Origin: Bacteroidales bacterium
GTDB lineage: Bacteria > Bacteroidota > Bacteroidia > Bacteroidales > JAADJA01
Direction of reading: 5' to 3'
DNA length: 40,413 nt
Assembly: GCA_030596605.1 (NCBI GenBank)
Contig: JAUVJI010000021.1
Span: forward strand, 1-40,413
The translations under genes were made by a program, and so were the position numbers. Within the stretch, counting starts at the first letter, position 1. Each line of letters opens with the position of its first letter. The notes under the pieces are model-generated. The model did not search any database. It saw nothing but the letters and a program-made list of their open reading frames with translations, and was not told the origin of the DNA. Shown one piece after another: positions 34,879 through 40,413 of the stretch.

Positions 34879-35865
34879 ATGAAGTTTAATTTAATTCTAC
34901 TTTTACATCTTTTAAAATTCATGATCTTGAATAAGTTCAATGTTAAGATTCATATTATCTGTTGGTCAATTCTTCTGCTTTTTTCTGTAAAATGTTTTTC
35001 ACAGTCTGATCCGTATTTCTTCAAAAAGTATCCTGATACCCTAAATAAAAAAAGGTTGGCATATGTCCTGGGTGGCCAGGGAGTTATTTATGCTTCTACA
35101 TTGGCTGTGCTCTACCAAGCCTGGTATAAGGATTATCCACAATCTTCTTTTCAATGGATAAATGATGGTAAAGAATGGATGGGGGTGGACAAAATAGGCC
35201 ATGCAACTACATCTGCCTATATTGGAAAATTTGGTTATGAGTTCTACAGATGGGCAGGTATAGAACGGAAGAAATCAATATGGTTAGGTGGATCAGCAGG
35301 GTTTTTCTATTTAACCATTGTTGAGATTTTGGATGGATTCTCAGCTGAATGGGGTGCCTCTGTTTGGGATTTTGCCGCCAATGCTGCAGGCACAGGATTG
35401 TTTATAGGACAGCAATTGGGATGGGATGAACAAAGGTTTTATTTGAAATGGTCATATCATCCAACTGAGTATGCTCAATACAGAGCAGATCAACTAGGAT
35501 CCAGTCATCTTGAAAGAGCATTAAAAGACTATAATGGACAGACATATTGGCTATCCGGGAATATTAAAGCATTTTTACCAAAAAGATCGAAGTTTCCGGG
35601 CTGGTTGAATGTATCTATAGGATATGGAGCTGAAGGGATGTTAGGAGCCAATTACAATCCTTCAGAAATTGATGGAATTCCATTACCGGAGTACCCAAGG
35701 TATAGCCAGTATTTCCTTTCCCTTGATGTTGACCTGGCAAGGATAAAAACCCGGTCCCATTTTCTCAAATTCCTACTGAATGGTTTGAACTTCGTTAAAA
35801 TTCCGTTTCCTACCCTGGAGTATAATAAGGAGAAGGGATTTGTATTTCATTATTTGTATTTCTAA
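34879..35865 (+). CDS. DUF2279 (YfiM-like) family protein
   Basis: The product of up to 328 residues carries DUF2279 motifs: DKIGHATTSAYIGKFGYEF, a hydrophobic core WLGGSAGFFYLTIVEILDGF and ASVWDFAANAAGTGLFIG. These proteins are predicted to be membrane-associated, and function is unknown. A secretion signal is seen in IHIICWSILLLFSVKCFSQS; the ATG at 34921 would place it at the N-terminus and may be the true start instead of 34879. The C-terminal half is rich in aromatic residues and strand-like. It follows mltG by 29 bp on the same strand. Confidence 0.8.
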   Translation: MKFNLILLLHLLKFMILNKFNVKIHIICWSILLLFSVKCFSQSDPYFFKKYPDTLNKKRLAYVLGGQGVIYASTLAVLYQAWYKDYPQSSFQWINDGKEWMGVDKIGHATTSAYIGKFGYEFYRWAGIERKKSIWLGGSAGFFYLTIVEILDGFSAEWGASVWDFAANAAGTGLFIGQQLGWDEQRFYLKWSYHPTEYAQYRADQLGSSHLERALKDYNGQTYWLSGNIKAFLPKRSKFPGWLNVSIGYGAEGMLGANYNPSEIDGIPLPEYPRYSQYFLSLDVDLARIKTRSHFLKFLLNGLNFVKIPFPTLEYNKEKGFVFHYLYF

Positions 35866-35872
35866 GCTACCA

Positions 35873-35921
35873 GACCTGTTAGGTTGAGGCCAGACTAAAA
35901 CGGAGGCAAACCTAACAGGTC
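35873..35921. repeat. Inverted repeat between convergent genes
   Basis: GACCTGTTAGGTT (35873-35885) and AACCTAACAGGTC (35909-35921) are perfect 13-bp inverted arms around a 23-nt loop. The hairpin lies just after the DUF2279 gene, facing the T9SS cargo gene. No T-run follows on either side, so it looks more like a dispersed repeat than a standard terminator, though it could stop transcription from both sides. Confidence 0.65.
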
Positions 35922-35976
35922 GAGAAATCTAAATTGAAGGAAAAATCAAGCTCAAATAGCAATAGCACTAATCCTT

Positions 35977-36819
35977 TTATCTGATAACTACTCTCTCCTG
36001 CTGCACAATTCTATCTTTTTCCCCTATCCTATAAAAATACACACCCGCTTTTAAATCAGCAACATTCATTTCGAAATATGGGGATTGGATGTTTTTTTCT
36101 TGTTTTACTAATTGGCCGTAGAGGTTTCGGAGTTCAACTTCATAAGAACAATTTGGATTTTGAAAGTTGAAATTTAGTCTGTTGTTTGCTGGATTGGGGA
36201 AAACAGTAATTTTTAAATATTTGTTAGATTTTCCATTGGTTGAAACAATAATAGGAGTTCCCCACTCCTCGCCTCCTTTATTGTAATAAACCAGTTCATT
36301 ACTGCCCTCTGAAAAATAATTTTCATCATAAAAATATTCTAATGCTAATCCGCAACCTTTTACAAACTTTAATTTCCATGTATGGTCGTAAGTAATATCC
36401 TCCATATAATTTATAATACGTCCGTTGTATAAATTGATATTTGTATATACCGAATCAATATTACCTGAATTGATCAATGAATCAAGATAAATATAATAAA
36501 CAGTATCGATATAATACTCGAATGTCCATACAGGATTCTCAGCAGAAATTTCCTGGTAATCAATATCCCTTATGTAAAATAAAGTATCATTATTTGGCGA
36601 ATAGTATTTATCCAGTATTTCTATGTTCGTTATAGATATCATTCCCGACCCTCCTCCATACTCGGCACTAAAATCATAATGAAAAATATCATCAACCTCA
36701 AAATCATAAATTTCCTCAACGGTCGAAATGTCCTGTCCAGTTAAGAGTATGCTAAAGATCAAACTTGTAGAAATCATTAAGATGTATATGGGCTGGAAGA
36801 AAGTGTTAATAGCTTTCAT
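35977..36819 (-). CDS. Secreted protein with type IX secretion sorting domain
   Basis: A 280-residue protein beginning with a signal peptide (MKAINTFFQPIYILMISTSL...). The last ~75 residues form a type A T9SS C-terminal sorting domain: VFPNPANNRLNFNF, VELRNLYGQLV, FEMNVADLKAGVYFYRI and the final VQQERVVIR. The middle is unrecognised: acidic, tyrosine-rich and beta-like (YYIYLDSLINSGNIDSVYTN). The cargo would cross the outer membrane through the type IX system and be attached or released. The ATG at 36819 fits the signal peptide better than an upstream in-frame TTG at 36846. Confidence 0.85.
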   Translation of the reverse strand: MKAINTFFQPIYILMISTSLIFSILLTGQDISTVEEIYDFEVDDIFHYDFSAEYGGGSGMISITNIEILDKYYSPNNDTLFYIRDIDYQEISAENPVWTFEYYIDTVYYIYLDSLINSGNIDSVYTNINLYNGRIINYMEDITYDHTWKLKFVKGCGLALEYFYDENYFSEGSNELVYYNKGGEEWGTPIIVSTNGKSNKYLKITVFPNPANNRLNFNFQNPNCSYEVELRNLYGQLVKQEKNIQSPYFEMNVADLKAGVYFYRIGEKDRIVQQERVVIR

Positions 36820-37176
36820 TAAAGTAGCCTTTTGGTTAAGCAGCAAAGATAATAATAATCGAATAATAAAGCAAATAAATGAGAAGCATTTACTGTGTGA
36901 GCTGATCCGTAAAAACCGCCAGCATCTATCTAATCAGATTAATCAAGGGTAGCATTATCCCCCCTTGAGATCCTGTCCCGAACTTGTTTCTGGAGGGGAC
37001 AAGAAGGGGTGATCCCATTGCACTGCAATTCTAAAAAAGCATTCCCGCGAAATCTGGGAATCCAGAAATAATACAATCAAATAATTCAGGGTCAAAATAG
37101 ATCCCGTTTCACTTCGTGAACGGGATTTGATATTCCTAGACTTTCGCTGCGTTGCACTTGCAAAAGTTAAGGACTA
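36820..37176. repeat. Intergenic region with a cluster of palindromic repeats
   Basis: No gene is visible. Several hairpins follow each other: CCCCTTGA (near 36962) facing the AAGAAGGGG segment near 37010, ATTCCCgcgaaatctGGGAAT (~37041-37061), and ATCCCGTTTCAC against GTGAACGGGAT at 37101-37126. The TTCCCGCG...GGGAATCCAGAA form is a style of dispersed repeat found in many genomes. The last hairpin might terminate ychF, which ends at 37177, but a T-run is weak. Confidence 0.5.
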
Positions 37177-38274
37177 TCAAACATTAAATCTCACAAACAC
37201 TATATCACCATCCTGAACAATATAGTCCTTGCCTTCCAATTTCATTTTACCGGCTTCTTTTACTGCGTTTTCTGAACCGTATTTAATAAAGTCAGCGTAC
37301 TTGATTACTTCGGCCCTGATAAAACCACGCTCCAGATCGCTATGGATTGTACCTGCTGCCTGCCGGGCATTTAGCTCTTTCCTGATAGTCCAGGCATGTG
37401 CTTCTTTGGGGCCTAGAGTGAAAAAAGATTGTAAACTGAGTAGGTCATAAGCCGCTCGTATCATCAGGTTAACACTTGGTTCAGCCAATCCGGCATCTTC
37501 AAGAAATTCCATCCGCTCTTCCTTGGTATCTAACTCTGCAATATCAGCCTCAAGGGCTCCGGCAACAACAAGTATTTCTGCTTTGCTATCCTGAAGGGCA
37601 TCCCTGAACTGCTCAACATATTTATTTTCCTTAACCGCAGAAGCCTCATCTACATTGCAAACATAAACAACCGGTTTGTCAGTCAACAAAAACAAATCTT
37701 TAACAACTTCTTTCTCAGTTTGAGATAAATTTATAGTTCTTGCATTCTGAAAATTTTCAAAATGCTCTTTGTATTTTAACAAAATATCAATGGATTTCAA
37801 AACTTCTTTATCACCCGATTTTGCTATTTTTTTTAACCGTTCGATCTTTTTCTCCACCATTTCCAGGTCCTTTACCTGTAATTCAAGGTCAACGATTTCA
37901 ATATCCCTGACAGGATTTATTGATCCTTCGATGTGTGGTAAATTGTCATCATCAAAACATCTCACTACGTGGATGATCGCATCCGTTCTTTGAATATCAT
38001 TAAGAAATTTATTTCCAATTCCCTCGCCATGACTGGCTCCCTTGGCCAGACCTGGAATATCCACGATTTCAACAGTAGCCGGTGTAACCTTTGCCGGGTT
38101 AACCAACTTTGCTAACTCATTCAGCCTGTTATCGGGTACTTCTACCAGGCCTAAGTTAGATTTTGATGCGCTGAATGCATAATCGCTTATTTCAGCCTTC
38201 GATTTTGAAATACAATTAAAAATGGTAGTCTTACCTATATTAGTTATTCCAATGATTCCGCAAATAAGGGCCAT
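37177..38274 (-). CDS. ychF: YchF/Obg-like ribosome-associated ATPase
   Basis: A P-loop NTPase of the Obg family that binds ribosomes and prefers ATP. The 365-residue product has G1 GITNIGKTTIFN near the N-terminus, G3 DIPGLAKGASHGEGIG, the family-typical NVDE in place of NKxD, a coiled-coil region (~120-165) and a C-terminal TGS-like domain (LSLQSFFTLGPKEAHAW, AEVIKYADFIKYGS, YIVQDGDIVFVRF). Full length. It is divergent from rpsA with about 220 bp between them, so both promoters lie in that interval. Confidence 0.95.
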   Translation of the reverse strand: MALICGIIGITNIGKTTIFNCISKSKAEISDYAFSASKSNLGLVEVPDNRLNELAKLVNPAKVTPATVEIVDIPGLAKGASHGEGIGNKFLNDIQRTDAIIHVVRCFDDDNLPHIEGSINPVRDIEIVDLELQVKDLEMVEKKIERLKKIAKSGDKEVLKSIDILLKYKEHFENFQNARTINLSQTEKEVVKDLFLLTDKPVVYVCNVDEASAVKENKYVEQFRDALQDSKAEILVVAGALEADIAELDTKEERMEFLEDAGLAEPSVNLMIRAAYDLLSLQSFFTLGPKEAHAWTIRKELNARQAAGTIHSDLERGFIRAEVIKYADFIKYGSENAVKEAGKMKLEGKDYIVQDGDIVFVRFNV

Positions 38275-38387
38275 AGTTTATTAACTTTTTGATATTACAA
38301 ATATTAATCTCTTAACAGATTTAAAATTTAAGACCAGATTGCCCTGAATTAAAACCGCAAAGATATAGGATATATAAAAATAAACAG

Positions 38388-38395
38388 TACTTTTG
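38388..38395 (+). promoter_or_regulatory. Predicted -7 element for rpsA
   Basis: TACTTTTG, followed by CACCCC, is a strong TAnnTTTG match of the kind often seen ahead of ribosomal genes in Bacteroidota. Transcription would start near 38400, giving a leader of about 95-100 nt. Confidence 0.5.
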
Positions 38396-38398
38396 CAC

Positions 38399-38461
38399 CC
38401 CCGATTTTGAACGTAATGTTAAATCACTTTCCGAAATGTTCCTGAAATCCTTTAATCGGGG
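38399..38461 (+). promoter_or_regulatory. Possible structured 5' leader of rpsA
   Basis: CCCCGATT (38399-38406) at the predicted 5' end of the message is perfectly complementary to AATCGGGG (38454-38461), 36 nt before the ATG. The stem would close a 47-nt internal region. S1 mRNAs are autoregulated through leader structure in E. coli; a similar role here is a hypothesis. Confidence 0.4.
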
Positions 38462-38497
38462 AGGAAGCCTGAACAATCGGAATACAAAGTTTAAATA

Positions 38498-40330
38498 ATG
38501 TCAGAAGAAACTAAAGAAAAGAAAAATGTTGAAGTAACTGATGCGGTTACTGAAGAGCCAAAGGTAGAAAAAAAAGAGGAAGTTAAGGATACGGCAGTTG
38601 CCGAAACTGAGAAAGAAGAAAAGAAAAAAACCACTGTAAAAAAAGCTACTGAGAAAAGTGAAGAGCCTGAATTAGAAAAAGCAGAGGATAAGAAAGAAAC
38701 AGCAGAATTAGAAAAAGCAGAACCCAAAGAAGATAAAAAAGCCGAAACAAAAGAAGAGGAAGTAAAAAAGGAAACCAAATCCAAAGCGAAAACAGAAGAG
38801 AAGAAAGAAGCTGAAGTTAAAACAGAAGATAAAACTGATGCTCCTGAAGAGACTAAAGAGGATGTTAAAGTTGAGACAGAAAATAAAAAGGATTCGAAAG
38901 AAGAAGTAAAAGAAGAATTAAAAGAAGAAAAGCCGGTTGAAGAGAAAGCAGAACCAACTCCTATTACAACTGAACCACCCTCATTCGACTGGGATTCAAT
39001 AGGCAAAAAGCAGGAGCAATATACCACCGAAGAGAGGCAGAAATTAGAAGATATTTATGATAATACGCTTAAATCCATTACTGAACATGAGGTTTTGGAT
39101 GGTACTGTTGTTGCAAAAAGCAGCCGGGAAGTTGTCGTAAATATAGGCTTTAAATCGGATGGTGTTATTCCATTGGGCGAGTTGCGTTATAACCCTGATT
39201 TGAAAATTGGAGACTTGATTGAGGTTTACGTTGAAAACCAGGAAGACACAACAGGTCAATTGGTATTGTCGCACAAAAAAGCACGGATACTACGCTCATG
39301 GGAAAGGATTAACGTAGCCCACGAAAAAGATGAGATCATCAAGGGTTATGTTAAATGCAGAACAAAAGGTGGACTTATCGTTGATGTGTTTGGAATTGAA
39401 GCTTTCTTACCCGGTTCACAAATAGATGTGAGGCCCATCCGCGATTATGACGTTTTTGTTGACAAGACAATGGAATTCAAAGTTGTGAAGATCAATCATG
39501 AATATAAAAACGTGGTAGTATCACATAAAGCACTTATTGAAGACGAGCTCGAAGCACAGAAGATCGAGATCATGTCGAAACTTGAAAAAGGTCAGGTGCT
39601 TGAGGGTACTGTTAAAAATATTACTTCTTATGGTGTATTTATTGATCTGGGTGGTGTTGATGGACTTATCCATATCACTGACCTTTCGTGGGGAAGGATC
39701 AATCATCCGGAAGAAATTGTTGAGTTAGACCAGAAGATCAAGGTAGTTATTCTTGACTTTGATGATAATAAGAAACGGATCGCACTTGGGTTGAAACAAT
39801 TAACACCTCATCCATGGGAATCGCTCGATACTAAACTCAAGATAGAAGATAAAGTTAAAGGAAAAGTTGTTGTTATTGCCGATTACGGTGCATTTATTGA
39901 AATCGCTCCCGGAGTAGAGGGACTTATTCATGTTTCAGAAATGTCATGGTCACAGCATTTAAGAACAGCCCAGGATTTCCTTAAGGTTGGAGATAAAGTA
40001 GAAGCTGTAATTTTGACCCTCGACAGGGAAGAAAGAAAAATGTCGCTGGGTATCAAACAACTGATCCCTGATCCATGGATCAATATCAAGGGCAGATATC
40101 CGGCTAACTCAAAACATACTTCCATAGTTCGCAATTTCACCAATTTTGGGATTTTTGTCGAACTTGAAGAAGGTGTTGACGGGTTGATCCATATTTCAGA
40201 TCTTTCATGGTCGAAAAAAATAAAACATCCTGCCGAATTTACTAAGATTGGAGAAAACATCGAAGTTGTTGTTCTTGATGTGGATGAAGAAAACATGAGA
40301 TTAAGCCTCGGACATAAACAATTAGAATAA
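38498..40330 (+). CDS. rpsA: 30S ribosomal protein S1 (interrupted by an in-frame TAA; continues past the window)
   Basis: S1 helps bind mRNA to the small subunit. This copy has an unusual N-terminus of about 160 residues made almost only of Glu, Lys, Ala, Thr and Val, then FDWDSIGKKQEQY and five S1 (OB-fold) domains at about 198-262, 280-345, 366-434, 453-521 and 537-606. The linkers KQLTPHPWESL and KQLIPDPWINI join domains 3-4 and 4-5. After domain 5 the frame reads KQLE, TAA, then NPWDVFESVFTLGS: the stop falls exactly inside the next linker and the sixth domain continues in the same frame to the window edge. GAA to TAA is one base change. The stop may be a sequence error, a real truncation or a recoded codon. 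Confidence 0.9.
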   Translation: MSEETKEKKNVEVTDAVTEEPKVEKKEEVKDTAVAETEKEEKKKTTVKKATEKSEEPELEKAEDKKETAELEKAEPKEDKKAETKEEEVKKETKSKAKTEEKKEAEVKTEDKTDAPEETKEDVKVETENKKDSKEEVKEELKEEKPVEEKAEPTPITTEPPSFDWDSIGKKQEQYTTEERQKLEDIYDNTLKSITEHEVLDGTVVAKSSREVVVNIGFKSDGVIPLGELRYNPDLKIGDLIEVYVENQEDTTGQLVLSHKKARILRSWERINVAHEKDEIIKGYVKCRTKGGLIVDVFGIEAFLPGSQIDVRPIRDYDVFVDKTMEFKVVKINHEYKNVVVSHKALIEDELEAQKIEIMSKLEKGQVLEGTVKNITSYGVFIDLGGVDGLIHITDLSWGRINHPEEIVELDQKIKVVILDFDDNKKRIALGLKQLTPHPWESLDTKLKIEDKVKGKVVVIADYGAFIEIAPGVEGLIHVSEMSWSQHLRTAQDFLKVGDKVEAVILTLDREERKMSLGIKQLIPDPWINIKGRYPANSKHTSIVRNFTNFGIFVELEEGVDGLIHISDLSWSKKIKHPAEFTKIGENIEVVVLDVDEENMRLSLGHKQLE

Positions 40331-40413
40331 AATCCATGGGATGTATTCGAGTCAGTGTTTACGCTAGGATCTGTACATAAAGGCACGATCATCGAGATGA
40401 ATGAAAAGGGAGC
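40331..40413 (+). pseudogene. In-frame continuation of rpsA beyond the TAA (start of S1 domain 6)
   Basis: In the rpsA frame these bases encode NPWDVFESVFTLGSVHKGTI followed by IEMNEKG, an ordinary S1-domain opening (GSVHKGTIIEMNEKG). There is no new start codon or leader before it. It belongs to the same gene, separated only by the TAA at 40328-40330. Runs off the right edge. Confidence 0.85.

Noticed and set aside
34879-34920. Treating the first ATG of the DUF2279 gene as certain
   Set aside because: A second ATG at 34921 gives a more normal signal peptide; the longer form is listed only because the two cannot be separated by sequence.
38491-39027. Reverse-strand 178-residue Ser/Phe-rich frame opposite rpsA
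   Set aside because: It is the complement of the Glu/Lys-rich codons of the S1 N-terminus, with no signal or family resemblance.

Overview
The window looks like a chromosomal segment of a Bacteroidota bacterium, probably close to Bacteroidales. The evidence is a gldF-gldG gliding-type ABC exporter, a protein with a type IX secretion sorting domain, a DUF5687 exporter permease, a short (288-residue) RpoD, a long (490-residue) GAPDH, and many -7 elements of the form TAnnTTTG. Base composition is AT-rich. I found no tRNA, rRNA, CRISPR array or complete insertion sequence.

Layout. 1-5.5 kb: the 3' end of a flavin/Fe-S oxidoreductase, a small lipoprotein, ribonuclease Z, a CHAD protein, an ABC ATPase with its DUF5687 permease, and a MazG-like pyrophosphohydrolase. 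5.6-13.8 kb (+ strand): a THUMP rRNA methyltransferase overlapping pfkA, then an accessory-looking pair (a RecQ helicase fused to a ComF-type phosphoribosyltransferase, and a divergent DprA) followed by priA. 14.1-17.9 kb (- strand): gldF, gldG and a DUF4340 protein. 17.9-23.7 kb: a repeat-rich accessory stretch with a membrane-anchored protein carrying a degenerate Mrr-like nuclease domain, two copies of a modular repeat around a lipoprotein, a dihydroorotate-dehydrogenase-like gene, and a possible toxin/antitoxin-like pair flanked by a duplicated 3' end of that gene. 23.7-30.3 kb (- strand): core genes pyrG-DUF4197, gap, rpoD and htrA. 30.6-35.9 kb (+ strand): dapF, a GNAT, a phosphohexomutase, a second GNAT, mltG and a DUF2279 protein, largely one operon. 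36-40.4 kb: a T9SS cargo protein, ychF, and the start of rpsA, which runs off the right edge and carries an in-frame TAA before its sixth S1 domain.

How the genes work together. Most of the window is housekeeping: glycolysis (pfkA, gap), CTP and lysine/peptidoglycan precursor synthesis (pyrG, dapF), wall processing (mltG), transcription and translation (rpoD, rpsA, ychF, rRNA methylation), RNA maturation (rnz), envelope quality control (htrA) and gliding/export. The strongest candidates for something undescribed are the RecQ-ComF/DprA pair beside priA, which joins competence-type DNA-handling domains in an unusual arrangement; the degenerate-nuclease gene bounded by GTTAGGC/GCCTAAC inverted repeats; and the small PBECR-like/DUF2283 pair sitting between two copies of one gene's 3' end. 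All functional statements come from reading motifs by eye; no searches were run.
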